Counted from the stretch's first letter, positions 33,799 to 44,607 are shown. The stretch is DNA of 64,000 nucleotides from Candidatus Melainabacteria bacterium (GCA_022009935.1 CP091731.1:744001-808000), one strand, 5' to 3'. The notes: a model not told the origin generated them from the sequence alone. Made by a program: numbers and translations.

Positions 33799-35073
33799 AT
33801 GTATTAAACCAAAATGGCAAATTCTATATTGAACTTGGTTTAGATAGGATAAAAAAAGTCCTTGAATTGTTCAATAATCCTCAAGAAAGCTTGAAAATTA
33901 TCCACATTGCAGGCACGAACGGTAAAGGCTCAACTTGTGCAATGTTGGCAGAATTGTTAAAAAATGTTGGACTAAATGTCGGGCTTTACACCTCTCCACA
34001 CATTTTATCATATTGCGAAAGAATACGGATAAACGATAAAAATATTGAAGAAGATGATTTAAGCGAACTTATTTTTAAAATCGAAAAAGTTTCAAAAAGC
34101 AACAACACACACTTAACAGAGTTTGAATTGTTGACAGTCGCTGCTTTTTTATATTTTAAGGAAAAAATGCAGATGTTGTTATCTTAGAAACAGGGCTTGG
34201 CGGCAGATTTGATGCTACAAATGTTGTCACAAAGCCCATTTTATCAATTATAACTTCAATTTCAATCGACCATAAAGACCGTCTTGGCGACACAATTGAC
34301 AAAATTGCGTTTGAAAAAGCCGGAATTATAAAAGAGAATGTGCCACTTGTTGTTTCAGAAAATAACCTTGGATTTAATGTCATACAAAGTATTGCTTCTA
34401 AAAAACATTCTTCAATGATTTTAAACGAAAATAATATAAAATTAATTTTTAAAATAATCAAAATTTTGTCAAAATTAATGACAAAGAAGAATGTCTGTTT
34501 AATCTTTTTGGGTTATGGCAAACGGAAAACCTCAATTTGGTACTAAATGCGTTTGATTATTTAAGTAATAACTTACTTAAAACGATTAATTTTGATAAAC
34601 AACAAGTTTTAAAAAATAGTTTAAAAAATGTAAAATGGGATTACCGTTTTCAATTTCTAAACAACCACGTTATTTTAGATGGGGCGCACAATCTTGATGC
34701 AGCTATAAAGCTGAGAAAAAGTCTTGATTTTTATTTTAAAAACAAAAAATCCAATTTATTTATGGCTCATTAAACACAAAAGAATATGAAAAAATTGTTA
34801 AAGTGTTATTTAACAAAAAAGATGACGTTTTTTTATATGATTTTAATTGTCAAAATGCAGTCAAAACAAGTGATTTAGAAAAAATAATAAATAAACCGAT
34901 TAAAATATTGAATAAATCAGAAGTTTTAAATATTGTTCATAATGCAACAAAAGATAAAAAATTAACAATAGTCTGTGGTTCTTTTTTATATGCTAGGTGA
35001 GATTTTGAAAAAAAGCCGTTTGAAAAATTCAAACGACTTAAAAAACAATATACTTATACTATTTTATTATTAA
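33771..35073 (+). CDS. folC: Dihydrofolate/folylpolyglutamate synthase
   Basis: Adds glutamate to dihydropteroate or folate. MEKNFQKAINVLNQNGKFYI, LELFNNPQESLKIIHIAGTNGKGSTCAML (Mur-ligase P-loop), GLYTSPHILSYCERIRIN, VVILETGLGGRFDATN, SISIDHKDRLGDTIDKIAFEKAGI and, in the C-terminal domain, DYRFQFLNNHVILDGAHNLDA. About 433 residues. Frameshifts near 34170, 34460, 34530, 34770 and 34995. The stop at 35073 comes from the frame GSFYMLGEILKKS, which runs through the terminator hairpin of the opposing ribosomal operon; the true stop is therefore less certain than the rest. Confidence 0.9.
35013..35039 (-). terminator. Terminator of the rpmG-rplA operon
   Basis: CGTTTGAA/TTCAAACG around AAA, with weaker outer pairs (AAGC/GACTT). 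On the minus strand it is followed by a run of T, as expected just downstream of rplA. Confidence 0.65.
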
Positions 35074-35792
35074 ACAAGTTCTTTAACTTCAGAAGCTATG
35101 TTTTTTGAATCCAACTTGATGCTAGGTCCCATAGTTGTAGTCAAGAAAGCAGACTTAATATAAACACCTTTAGCAGCAGAAGGTTTAGCTTTCAAGATAG
35201 CTTCAGCAAGCGTAGCATAGTTTTTCACCAAATCTTCTTCAGAGAATTCGATTTTACCAATCGGAACGTGAATCATACCTTGCTTATCAGCACGGAATTC
35301 AACTTTACCGGCTTTAGCATCTTTAACAGCTTTGCCTACTTCCAAAGTAACAGTCCCTGTTTTAGGGTTAGGCATTAAACCTTTTTACCCCAAAACACGA
35401 CCTAATTTACCCAACATGCCCATGCAATCCGGAGTTGCAATCAAGGTGTCAAATTCAAACCAGCCACCTGAAATTTTGTCGATAATATCTTCAGTACCTG
35501 CGAAATCAGCGCCTGCATCAAGAGCTTCTTGCACTTTATTTCCTTTAGCAATGACACAAACACGAACAGTTTTACCCAAACCTGCAGGTAACACGGTTGT
35601 TGAACGAACTTGTTGGTCAGCATGTTTTACATCAATACCCAAACGCATGTGGCATTCAACAGTTTCATTGAACTTAGCTATTTCTTTTGACACTTCTTTA
35701 AGCTTTTTTATAGCTTCACAAGCACCAACGGGTTGATTAAAATTTTCCATAAGTTCTTGTATTTTTTTCTGTTTTTTAGTCAACTTTGACAT
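35070..35792 (-). CDS. rplA: 50S ribosomal protein L1 (uL1)
   Basis: About 240 residues. MSKLTKKQKKIQELMENFNQ, then VRSTTVLPAGLGKTVRVCVI, GGWFEFDTLIATPDCMGMLGKLGRVLG, the L1 signature region PNPKTGTVT, and KAKPSAAKGVYIKSAFLTTTMGPS. L1 sits on the mobile stalk of the 50S subunit. Start at 35792 with the SD AAAGGAG, not the upstream ATG at 35831. A single frameshift at about 35385 sits in a run of A/T. Follows rplK by about 50 bp. Confidence 0.97.
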
Positions 35793-35844
35793 AATAAAAT
35801 ATCTCCTTTCGTGGTAATAACGTTTTTTCAAAAAACTCCCACAA

Positions 35845-36270
35845 TTAATCTACTACAGTAACTCCCATTGCGCGTGCTGAGCCTTTAATCATTTCAACAG
35901 CAGCTTCCATGGTAGTTGCATTTAAGTCGTTCATTTTAACTTTTGCGATTTCTTCCAATTGAGCTTTTGTAATTTGTCCGACTTTTGTTTTGTTTGGAAC
36001 GGCAGAGCCTTTATCAAGTCCGATTGCTTTTTTTATTAAAACAGCAGCCGGTGGTGATTTTGTAACAAAAGAAAAACTTCTATCTTCATAAACATCAATA
36101 ACAACAGGAATTATGTAACCTGCTTGAGATTCAGTTTTTGCATTAAATTGTTTACAAAATTCCATTATGTTCACACCGTGTTGACCTAAAGCAGGACCAA
36201 CCGGAGGTGATGGATTTGCTTTTCCGGCTTGGATTTGTAATTTAATTTTGCCTACTACTTTTTTTGCCAT
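35845..36270 (-). CDS. rplK: 50S ribosomal protein L11 (uL11)
   Basis: 141 residues, fully intact. KLQIQAGKANPSPPVGPALG, GVNIMEFCKQFNAKT, TKSPPAAVLIKKAIGL and the C-terminal GSARAMGVTVVD are canonical. It binds the GTPase-associated centre of 23S rRNA and is needed for stringent-response sensing. Lies between nusG and rplA in the usual order. Confidence 0.99.
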   Translation of the reverse strand: MAKKVVGKIKLQIQAGKANPSPPVGPALGQHGVNIMEFCKQFNAKTESQAGYIIPVVIDVYEDRSFSFVTKSPPAAVLIKKAIGLDKGSAVPNKTKVGQITKAQLEEIAKVKMNDLNATTMEAAVEMIKGSARAMGVTVVD

Positions 36271-36346
36271 TTTTTGTCTCCTTTCGTGGTAATAACGGCA
36301 GCTTTTCTAACGCCTTCCACGTTTATTTACTAAAATAATAATAATT

Positions 36347-37040
36347 TTATACTTTTTGAATTTGTTTATATTCAAGTTCAACAGGTGTTTCACGTCCAAA
36401 AATAGAAACACTTGCTCTCAATTTTGCCTTATCCGGATAAACATCGGTAATTTCACCGATAAAGTCTGCAAATAGCCGGAAACGATACGAACTTGGTCTC
36501 CAACTTTGACATCCAATTCAACTTTAACAGTTTGTGATTGAGTTCTTTGAATGATTTTTTTAATTTCACTATCACGTGCAGGAATTGGTCTTTTTGCAGA
36601 ACCGACAAATTTTGTAACACCGGCTGTATGACGAACAACATACCAAGAGTCATCATCCATAATCATTTCAACCAAAACGTATCCGGGAAATATTTTTCTT
36701 CAACGTCATGCTTTTTGCCGTCGCGTACTTTGGTTACTGCTTTTTGTGGAACTTCGATACGGAATATTTTTTCACCCATGTTCATGTATTCTATACGCTT
36801 TTCCAAGTTCACTTTAACCTTGTTTTCATGACCTGAGTAAACATGAATAATGTACCAACGTTTTTTTGGCTCTTTTGCACCTGTTAATGACTCATCTGAC
36901 GTTTTTTTCTTTTGAACTTTAGGTTTTTGCGGCTCAAGCTCAACGCTTTTATACTTACCTAAATCTTCATCAAATTCAATTTCTCGGTCAGCTTTTCTAA
37001 CTATTACTTCTTTGTTGTTTTCGTTGCTATTTGTTGACAT
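36347..37040 (-). CDS. nusG: Transcription elongation/termination factor NusG
   Basis: About 231 residues with an N-terminal charged extension of about 60 residues before the NGN domain (KKRWYIIHVYSGHENKVKVNLEKRIE). MIMDDDSWYVVRHTAGVTKFVG completes the NGN domain; the KOW domain is recovered across a frameshift near 36470 as GDQVRIVSGYFADFIGEITD, ending VELEYKQIQKV at 36347. Another frameshift lies near 36670. Couples RNA polymerase to the ribosome and Rho. The N-terminal Lys/Glu-rich extension is longer than in E. coli NusG but common in cyanobacterial relatives. Confidence 0.95.
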
Positions 37041-37057
37041 ATTCCAAAACCCATTTC

Positions 37058-37285
37058 CTAATTTATTTTTAAAATATTAAAAGCACCTTTGTATATCAAA
37101 TCCAGTATCAAAATAAATAATGTGAACACAAACACGATTGCAATTACGTAAATTGTTTCAACCAAAACTTGTCTTTTTTCAGGCCATGTAATTTTTCCCC
37201 ATTCGGTCTTAATACCTTTAAAATAAGTTTTCATTTGTGAAATAAAATTGTCGTTTTTTTTCTCAAATTTAGCTATATTTCCCAT
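37058..37285 (-). CDS. secE: Preprotein translocase subunit SecE
   Basis: 75 residues, intact. A charged N terminus leads into FKGIKTEWGKITWPEKRQVLVETIYVIAIVFVFTLFILILD, the SecE signature (KKVxWPxxxE) and one membrane segment. Sits between tRNA-Trp and nusG, the standard bacterial order. Confidence 0.96.
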   Translation of the reverse strand: MGNIAKFEKKNDNFISQMKTYFKGIKTEWGKITWPEKRQVLVETIYVIAIVFVFTLFILILDLIYKGAFNILKIN

Positions 37286-37312
37286 TATTTATCCTTTAAT
37301 TATTTTGAAAAA

Positions 37313-37385
37313 CGCGCCCTAAAGGACTTGAACCCTTGACATCCGGTTTTGGAGACCGACGTTCTACCAACTGAACTAAAGGCGC
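37313..37385 (-). tRNA. tRNA-Trp (anticodon CCA)
   Basis: Read on the minus strand: acceptor GCGCCTT paired with AGGGCGC, D-arm TAGTTCAGTTGGTAGAAC, anticodon loop CTCCAAA between CGGT and ACCG, T-arm with GGGTTCAAGTCC. CCA is not encoded. It lies between rpmG and secE, as in many bacteria. Confidence 0.95.
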
Positions 37386-37407
37386 GTGTTTTTCATATAT
37401 ACAATTC

Positions 37408-37575
37408 TTACTTTGTTTCTTTATGACTTGTATGAGCCTTACAACGAGGGCAATACTTTTTCAATTCCAAACGCTCTTTGTTTGTTTTTTTGTTTTTTGT
37501 TGTTGTATAGTTACGCTCTTTGCAATCTTCACATGCTAATACAACCATTCTGTCATTTTTACCTTTAATTCCCAT
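37408..37575 (-). CDS. rpmG: 50S ribosomal protein L33 (bL33)
   Basis: 55 residues, intact: MGIKGKNDRMVVLACEDCKE, RNYTTTKNKKTNKERLELKK, then YCPRCKAHTSHKETK. Both CxxC pairs are present (CEDC and CPRC), so this is the zinc-binding form. First gene of the rpmG-tRNA-Trp-secE-nusG-rplK-rplA transcript. The start is fixed by the family N terminus. Confidence 0.95.
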   Translation of the reverse strand: MGIKGKNDRMVVLACEDCKERNYTTTKNKKTNKERLELKKYCPRCKAHTSHKETK

Positions 37576-37790
37576 AGTATACCTTCTTTAAACTTATTTT
37601 AAACATCCCAAACTATAGAATACATACTTTTTCTATATTCTATTTTTGAGGACTCATCTTTACTTATATTCTATACTATACTATAAATATTATTTTTTTG
37701 CAAACACAGATTTTACAAAAATTTATAATTATAATTATTTATTTTTTGTTAAAATTAGTATTGTCGAAACAGGTATAATTATAGATTAAT

Positions 37791-38368
37791 ATGAAAATAA
37801 ACAACAATAATTTTATTACCCCAAAAAATCAATAAAAAAAAAACAAATTATCAGACAAAATATTGCATTTAAAGGATTTTCATCTGATTATATAAAACCT
37901 CTATTCCAAAAATCGGCATTTAAATCTTTTTTTAATGTGCAAAAATTTGCTTCTTTATTTGCATCTTTTGGGTATAGTTTTAAAAATTCAGATCTAATTG
38001 CGGATTCACTTTTTGGACTAATTCCAAAACTTAACGACACCCTTTGCAAAGAATACGACGATAAAGATGCCAAAGAAAATCTAAATTATAATGCGGCTAT
38101 TATTATTCCTGTTGTCAAAGAATTAAACAACCTGACCAAAGATGATAAAACAAAAAACTTTATTCAAAATATTTTAGCCGGCATTCAATCTAACACCATA
38201 TTCGCCAATATTATAAAGTGGATAATCTCAAAATTACTTGATACAAACATCCAAAGAGCGATAATAAATTTTAGCATTATTGAATTGTACGGTTCATACG
38301 TTATAGGTTATCTTGAATACCGAAAAAATAATAAAGAAGCACCAAATGACCAAACTCAAAAAAAATAA
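37791..38368 (+). CDS. Unknown protein with N-terminal F-K-G-F motif
   Basis: About 192 residues. The ATG at 37791 gives MKINNNNFITPKNQ; a frameshift near 37840 (a run of A) joins to IIRQNIAFKGFSSDYIKPLF and on to the stop at 38368. The NIAFKGF stretch at about residue 22 resembles the N-terminal F-G motifs of other unknown proteins here. The rest is helical and slightly hydrophobic (LYGSYVIGYLEYRKN near the end). TATAAT at 37774-37779 is a plausible -10 box. No family recognised. Confidence 0.6.
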
Positions 38369-38489
38369 CTAAACAAATATCCCCCAACCGGATCGTTTTC
38401 CATGCTTCCGACCGACCAATATATTTATTATTCCCATGCACATAAAATTTGATTAGTCAAGGATGTTAAGATTTATGGAGAATTTAAAA

Positions 38490-39186
38490 ATGGAAAATGC
38501 TACTACTCAACTTAGGTCTCAAACTAAAGACATTGGATTAATCATTGTAGAGGATTACAAACTTACCCGTGTTGGGTTACGTTCCGTATTAAATGAATTT
38601 GAGGGATTGTCTGTTATTGGTGAAGCACAAAGTGGTGAAGAAGCTATTGAAAAAGTAAAATCACTCAAACCGGATGTTGTTCTTATGGATTTAGGCTTAC
38701 CGGGAATGAACGGGCTTGAGGCTACAACAAAAATCAAAGAAATTATGCCAAATTGTGAAGTTATTATGCTCACCTCTCACGAACGTGATGAAGAAATTAC
38801 TGCTGCTTTAGGCTGTGGTGCTTCCGGTTATTGCTTAAAAGATATTACACCTGATTTGCTTGCCGACACAATAAAAAACATTTATAAGGGTGCTTGTTTT
38901 TTATCTCCTAAAGTAAGAAATGCTGCTTTAAAAGCGTTTCCAAAACCGGAAAACACAAATTTGTCTACAAAACCAAGTTTTGACAGTATTAAAGCACAAC
39001 TTACCGAAAGAGAATTGGAAGTCTTAAAACACCTTGTCGATGGCAAAAGCAATACTGAAATTGCAAACGAACTTATCGTTTCTGTCCACACCGCAAAAGC
39101 AATATGTTTGTTCGATACTTCAAAAATTGTGTGTTGAAGATAGAGTTCAGGCTGCCGTTAAAGCAATAAGAGAAAATATTGTATAA
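38490..39186 (+). CDS. NarL/FixJ-type response regulator
   Basis: About 232 residues. Receiver domain: LIIVEDYKLTRVGLRSVL, phospho-acceptor Asp in VVLMDLGLPGMNGLEA, VIMLTSHERDEE (Thr/Ser) and GYCLKDI (Lys). C-terminal LuxR HTH: AQLTERELEVLKHLVDGKSNTEIANELIVSVHTAKAN, completed across a frameshift near 39100 as LQKLCVEDRVQAAVKAIREN. Of three in-frame ATGs (38463, 38478, 38490) the third is chosen because GGAG sits about 9 nt upstream. No kinase is adjacent; the nearest, at 44608-45917, has its own receiver partner. Confidence 0.93.
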
Positions 39187-39221
39187 ACTATAAAAATTTA
39201 AAAAAAATAAAACTTACCAAG

Positions 39222-39257
39222 AAAAGACATCTTCACTTCAGTGAAGATGTCTTTTTT
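39222..39257 (+). terminator. Rho-independent terminator after the NarL-type regulator
   Basis: AAAAGACATCTTCACT pairs perfectly with AGTGAAGATGTCTTTT, followed by TTTTTT. Confidence 0.9.
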
Positions 39258-39324
39258 ATCTCGTAATAGCAATAAATGCCCTTCATACGCAGATTGGAAC
39301 AATTATCACTGTCTTGTTTTTTCT

Positions 39325-39415
39325 TCTAACTCAAAGCGCTTCACCTATCGCCCTTTGGGCTTGTCGGCTCCGGCTTTTCGCTTCTTGGGACTACGCCCGT
39401 CCGTCAGCTTCTCTT
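39325..39415 (-). repeat. GC-rich dispersed repeat block (copy b, inverted)
   Basis: Reverse complement matches 3535-3640 in the same word order: GGACGGGCG-AGTCCC, GCGAAAAGCCG, CCCAAAGGG and GC-CTTTGAG. Divergence is moderate, so the copies are old or exchange rarely. Confidence 0.75.
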
Positions 39416-39758
39416 GTAGGCGAAATGCCCATCGAGCCGTATAAGAGGAGGGAACCCTTTAGGGTATAATCCGCTTGCCTGATTGTGAGGAGAAAAGCGT
39501 TGCATCCGTACGAAGCTTTAGACGAAGAAGCGACCCGGCTTCCGAGTATAAAGGAAGTAGTTAATGACCGCCGTAGGAAAGCCAAATTTTGATTAGTGCG
39601 CCGTGTGTGCGTTAGCACATCCGGCACGTAAGTTCGCAGTAATCTGCTGGATTGAAGGTCTGAAAGACCGAAACGAAATGGAAGGATTGCGCTGAGCCAA
39701 ATAATTTGGTATAAATAATTTTGCACAAATAACAACCAGACGTAATCCAAGACAGCGC

Positions 39759-39837
39759 GCGTTCAACACATTGATTTCATTCACCAATGTGGATTGATTT
39801 TGATTGATTATGGCGTTGAAGTCCAATTATATCTTTT
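39759..39837 (+). repeat. Dispersed intergenic repeat, copy 4 (diverged)
   Basis: GCGTTCAACACATTGATTTC, then CACCAATGTGGATTGATTTT and TATGGCGTTGAAGTCCAATT, aligned with copies 1-3 near 3300-4446 in the same orientation. Confidence 0.65.
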
Positions 39838-40063
39838 TCCTTCATGTTTTTGTTTTCCTTCAACAACATTTCGTTTAACCAGAATAGATATATGCAAGGA
39901 AACTCAATAAAACTGCTCATTTTTTTGTATGGATACAAATAAGCATTTAATAAATATATTTGAAAGCACAGTAGCACGTTATATAAATTAAAAAAAACTT
40001 AACAATAAAGCAATTTTTCTCACTTTATATTTTTTATATAATTAGGTATAGAATGTGTGAATA

Positions 40064-41502
40064 ATGTTAAATTATAGCGGACAAATTAACTACAATTCTC
40101 AATTTAACGAACAAGGGTCAATATTTAATCGAAATAAAGACAAAAACGATTATCAATTGACCGTTGATAATCAGAGTGTTTATAATATACCCTCAAATAA
40201 TCCTGAAATACAACTTGAAGATGTACAAAAAAATTAAATTTGAAAAAAAGTATTGGGATAGGCCTTGGACTTGGTTCCACAGCTTTATTGGGGCTTGGAA
40301 TTTTACTTTTTTTAAGCAAAGGAAACTTTAAAACAAAAGTTGATATTTTAAACAAAGAAGCAAAAAAATCAATCTTGATTCAGCAAATAAAAAATTCTTA
40401 AGTTTTTGGACAAAAATAAAAAATAAAGTTACAGAGAAAACAACAAATGTTCTTACAAAAATGAGCGATTGGGTTTCTCCTTGGATGAACAACCTGTTGC
40501 CATTAGAGACATTGGAATTGAAGAGGTAAGTGACAAATTGCACCTTTCAAAAGTAACAAATTGGTTGAAAGGATTTTATCAAAAACTGTCAATAGGTACG
40601 ATTGACTCGATGTATTCAAAATCAGGAACAAAGTTTTCAAGCATATTTGGAACTTGAAAAAACTATTGAAAACTTGGCAAGTTCAGAAAAAATTACTAAT
40701 GTCAAAAAAGAAAAACTTTTACAATCTTTAAAAGGAATAAATTCTGCATTTGAAGATGGCTTTTCTCAAATAAACAGGAATAAACGATTTAAAAATGCAA
40801 AAGAAAAACTTGAATGTGCAAAAAAAATAGTCCGTGATTATATTTTCAATTATAAAAAAGGCGACGGAATTAAAGGCTACTTCAAAAATCATTCAATGCT
40901 TTTTTGGCAAGGATAGAAAATATATAAGCTTCAATTTGCCTGAAATTTTGCAAAAGAAAAACGAATTGAGTGGTGCTGTTTTAAAGAAGTATTCAACGAT
41001 AGATGAAGGATTAAAAAATCAACTTAATGAGTTGGCACAAATTATGGGCAAAGATTCAAAAGAATATAAAAAACTTGCCAAAAAAGTGTTAAACGCAAAT
41101 AACAGCTTGTCAAAAACCGTAAACACCGAAAGTCAGCTTTTATACGAGAAATTTATTGAACTTTCCGTTGGCTCAGCAACAAGTGACACATTGTTTTTCC
41201 TTATTCCTGCTGCTGGTTTTGGATATAATTTGTGCAAATCAAAAGATAAAGAAGAACGGATTTCAAAAACATTGACAGTTGGAGTTCCATTAATTGCAGG
41301 TTTGGGTGTAAGTTTTGTTTCTGCTGCAAAAATGGATAATGCCATAAAATCGTTATTTGTTGGAACTGTTTCCGGTTGGATTTTGAACTTCTTTGGAAGG
41401 AAAATTGATGATTTTCGTAAAAAATTAAAACAACAAAAGGAATTTAATCAACAAGCCCGAGAATTTTATATGAAAAATTCTAAAACCATTCAAACAGCTT
41501 AA
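40064..41502 (+). CDS. Unknown membrane protein
   Basis: About 479 residues. The Asn/Gln/Tyr-rich N terminus (MLNYSGQINYNSQFNEQGSI) leads to a glycine-rich membrane segment IGIGLGLGSTALLGLGILLF at about residue 70. A long Lys-rich helical region follows (LEKTIENLASSEKI, QINRNKRFKNAKEKLECAKK), then DTLFFLIPAAGFGYNLC, VGVPLIAGLGVSFVSAA and FVGTVSGWILNFFG, three further hydrophobic segments, and a charged tail. Frameshifts near 40235, 40370, 40490, 40640 and 40905. The N-terminal composition resembles the other lineage-specific proteins of the window. No family recognised. Confidence 0.6.
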
Positions 41503-41598
41503 AAATAAAGCTGGTATTTTTTCTTAAAAATAGTGTAATATAATTAAAAATATTGTTAATAAAACACTTATTTAAAATTTAATTTAGGAGAGCAAATT

Positions 41599-43248
41599 AT
41601 GGCAACAAAAGAATTTTTTAACACTACAGAGGAAGTAAAAAAGCTTTTATTCAAGTGCAAGAGCTACAATTACAGCACCTTTTTATGGAAACAACGTAGA
41701 AGAGGTAAAATCCGTATCAGAAGCTTATAAACTTGCAAAAAACAGCCCCGGAACAGTTGAATTGACCGGTATGCCTGTTTTTGAACCTGAGAAAATAGGT
41801 TTGCCACAAAACGCAAATCAACTTTTATTCAATGATGGTACTGTTGTTGGGAGATGTGCTGCAGCAAGAAAAAATTGTTGGCGAACCAAATTGTGATTTG
41901 CCCACCTTGTTACCTATAATTCGTGAAGCTGTTTATCAAACTCGTGATAAACTTATGTATCGTACAGAAGCTTTTGTGGGACTTGATGAAGATTTTATGG
42001 TGAAAGCTCATTTGCTTATCCCTGAAGGCTTCGAGAACATCATGTATTCTTGGATGCTAAATTTCCAATATATAAATGAACAGTATACCAAAATGTATGA
42101 AAAATCACGTGAATTGCCTGAAGGAGATCTTTTCATTTTCTCAGATCCTGACTGGTCTCATCCTGATTTTCCTTACGGATTAACTTTCTTTGACCCGCAA
42201 CACACCATTGTGCAGCAATTTTGGGTATGAGATATTTTGGTGAACACAAAAAAGGCACATTGACTCTTGCTTGGGGATGTGCAGCCAGAAACGGTTATGC
42301 TTCTTGCCACGGCGGAATGAAACGCTACAACTTGCCTCAAAAATCATTCCAAGCTGCAGTTTTTGGGCTTTCCGGCTCAGGTAAATCGACAATAACTCAC
42401 GCTAAACACAACAACAAATACGATATTACAGTTCTTCACGATGATGCATTTATTATAAATGTTCATGATAAATACACAATTGCGCTAGAACCTGCATATT
42501 TCGATAAAAACCCAAGATTATCCGATAGGTTGTGAAGATAACAAATACATTTTGACTCAGCAAAATAATGGTGTTATCCAAACAAAAGACGGCAAATTGT
42601 TATCAATAACAGAAGATGTAAGAAATGGAAACGGTCGTGCAGTCAAGTCAAAATTGTGGTCACCAAACCGTGTTGACCGTATTAATGAGCCAATTGATGC
42701 GATATTCTGGTTGATGAAAGACCCAACTATTCCTCCTGTGTTAAAATTATCAGGTGCTTCGCTTGGCTCTGCAATGGGAGCAACACTAGCTACAAAACGC
42801 ACAACCGCTGAACGATTAGCAAAAGGCGTTGACCCTAATGCGTTGGTTGTTGAGCCTTATGCAAATCCATTCCGCGTTTATCCTTTGGAAATGGATTATA
42901 CTCGCTTTAAACAATTAATCGAAGACGGTGTTGATTGTTATATTTTAAATACAGGTGAGTTTATGGGTAAAAAAGTTGAACCTAAACATACTTTGGGAAT
43001 TTTGGAAGCTATTGTTGAAGGCAACGCGAAATTTGAAAAAATGGGAAAACTTCTCAGACATTCAAATTATGCACATTGACGGCTTCGACACTTCTTTTAA
43101 TAACAAAGAATACAAAGAACAATTCATCAAACGTATGCAAGATAGAATTAACTTCATTGCCTCACGTGAAACTGAAAAAGCCGGACTTGACAAGTTGCCA
43201 AATGATGCTTTGGAAGCTTTAAACCGTGTAATTGACGAAGCAAAATAA
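41599..43248 (+). CDS. pckA: Phosphoenolpyruvate carboxykinase (ATP type, divergent)
   Basis: About 549 residues. Converts oxaloacetate and ATP to PEP in gluconeogenesis. Support: kinase-1a loop AVFGLSGSGKSTITHAKH, metal-binding VLHDDAFIIN, SKLWSPNRVDRIN, LSGASLGSAMGATLATKRTTAER and DYTRFKQLIEDGVDCYILNTGEFMGKK. The substrate-side MRYFGEHKKGTLTLAWGCAARNGYASCHGGMKRYN is also consistent. It differs from the E. coli enzyme (GLSGTGKTTLS), so a relative of the ATP-PEPCK group rather than the classic type is possible. AGGAG precedes the ATG. Frameshifts near 41645, 41700, 41870, 42225, 42525 and 43050. Confidence 0.78.
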
Positions 43249-43270
43249 ATTTAAAAAGTTATACACTCAA

Positions 43271-43307
43271 AAAACTCTTTTGTTTAAGATAAACAAAAGA
43301 GTTTTTT
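43271..43307 (+). terminator. Rho-independent terminator after pckA
   Basis: AAAACTCTTTTGTTTA / TAAACAAAAGAGTTTT, 16 bp perfect stem with an AGA loop and T-run; symmetric enough to serve the small opposing gene as well. Confidence 0.92.
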
Positions 43308-43501
43308 AATTTTTATCTCCTTCGTTAACAATATAATTTATTGTATCTGACAAACTGAGAATATACTGAGAAAGTTCGTATATAGACCTCACTTCTTTTA
43401 TATCATTATTTTTTTTCGCAATATCCCGTTAAAACACATGTTAAATAGTAATTTATTTCAGCAAGCTTTTTTACATCCTTGCAGTTTGTAATAATTTTCA
43501 T
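43306..43501 (-). CDS. Small unknown protein
   Basis: About 65 residues joined over one frameshift near 43420: MKIITNCKDVKKLAEINYYL, then KEVRSIYELSQYILSLSDTI and NYIVNEGDKN. GAGAGG lies upstream of the ATG. Helical and charged, no signal peptide; function unknown. Its stop touches the pckA terminator. Confidence 0.5.
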
Positions 43502-43614
43502 TATAAAGTAACCTCTCTTTTGTATAATTTTGTATATAGAAATTGTATTTATTTTTTTTTGACAATTAAAGCAAAAAAATTCAAGTTTTACTTTAGAAAA
43601 TAAAAAGTTTTATC

Positions 43615-44232
43615 TCAAAAATTTCGTTTTTCATTTTTTATTGTAGTTTTTGGACCATGTCCGGGGTAAACAATTGTATTTTCATCAAGTGGCAAAAGTT
43701 TTGTTTTTATTGAATTAATAAGTTCACTGTAGCTTCCGCCTTCTAAATCAGTTCGTCCGATTGAATTAAAAAACAAAGTGTCACCTGAAAATAAATTATT
43801 TTCTATCAAAAAACAAGAACCGCCTTTTGTATGTCCGGGAGTGTGGAATATTTTTATTTTTTTGTCTCCTATTGTCAAATCGTTTGTCGTTTCATCAAAT
43901 GTGCAAACAGCTTTTTGGGGGACTTTGAAGCGGGAAATCCCCACAATTTCGTATATGTTTCAAGATTGTTGACCATTTCCAAGTCATCTTTATGAACGTA
44001 TATAGGAATATTATATTTTTCCTGAGCTTCTTTTTCACCCCAAATGTGGTCAAAATGACCGTGAGTGTTTAAGATATACTTCAACTTGCCACCAAATTCT
44101 TTTTATATCTTTATAGATTTTGTCTATTTCGCCACCTAAATCAATAATTATACATTCTTTTGATACATCATCACAAACCAAATAAGTATTTACAGACAAA
44201 TAATTTGTTGGATATTGTTTTATTTTTAACAT
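43615..44232 (-). CDS. Metallo-beta-lactamase-fold hydrolase (glyoxalase II-like)
   Basis: About 205 residues. MLKIKQYPTNYLSVNTYLVC, IIIDLGGEIDKIY, the metal motif ILNTHGHFDHIWGE (HxHxDH), IFHTPGHTKGGSCFLIE (third His), LFSGDTLFFNSIGRTDLEGG (bridging Asp) and IVYPGHGPKTTI (last His). All metal ligands are present. Short members like this include glyoxalase II-like thioesterases and sulfur dioxygenases; I cannot tell which. Frameshifts near 44070 and 43900. About 12 bp after the receiver gene. Confidence 0.88.
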
Positions 44233-44244
44233 CGATACCTCAAT

Positions 44245-44602
44245 TTAAATTTTTACATACTTTTCAATTTTACCGATAAAGTCCTTTATGTGAAGCGGTT
44301 TGGTTATGTAGTCCAAACAATTATAGTTCAGTGCCTTTTTTACATCCTCTTCCATTGCACACGCTGAAACAATTATCACTTTTACATCTTTCTTTATATT
44401 TTTTAAAACGTCAAAACCTGAAACTTTTGGAAGTTGCAAGTCTAGTAAAATAAGGTCAAAATTTTCATTGTTTATTGTTTCAATTGCTTCTTCACCGTTG
44501 TCAACACAAATTGTTTCATAATTATAATGAGTTAAAACATCATTCATTAAAGTCTATGTTCATTTGGTTATCTTCAACAATAAGTATTCGGCCTTTTGAC
44601 AT
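44245..44602 (-). CDS. Single-domain response regulator
   Basis: About 119 residues, a receiver domain with no output domain. RILIVEDNQMNI (acidic pocket), phospho-acceptor in FDLILLDLQLPKVSGFD, VIIVSACAMEED (Ser) and DYITKPLHIKDF (KP motif). A frameshift lies near 44555. It starts 5 bp after the kinase stop, so the two are one signalling unit; output must pass to another protein. Confidence 0.92.
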
Positions 44603-44607
44603 ATATC

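Larger units (their letters stand above)
39258..40063. other. Second non-coding GC-rich repeat block
   Basis: About 800 bp without a supportable gene. It contains the inverted copy of the GC-rich block from 3535-3640 (39325-39415), small hairpins (TGTGCGTTAGCACA near 39606, GGTCTGAAAGACC near 39657), words shared with the first spacer (GCCTGATTGTGAGGA at 39476 and about 4029; GACGTAATCCAAGACA at 39739 and 4107), and copy 4 of the AT-rich unit. The frames here encode Arg/Ser-rich peptides with no relatives I recognise. Confidence 0.7.

Noticed and set aside
39391..39826. Arg/Ser-rich frames in the second GC-rich block
   Set aside because: They coincide with non-coding repeats, overlap each other in several frames and have no ribosome sites.
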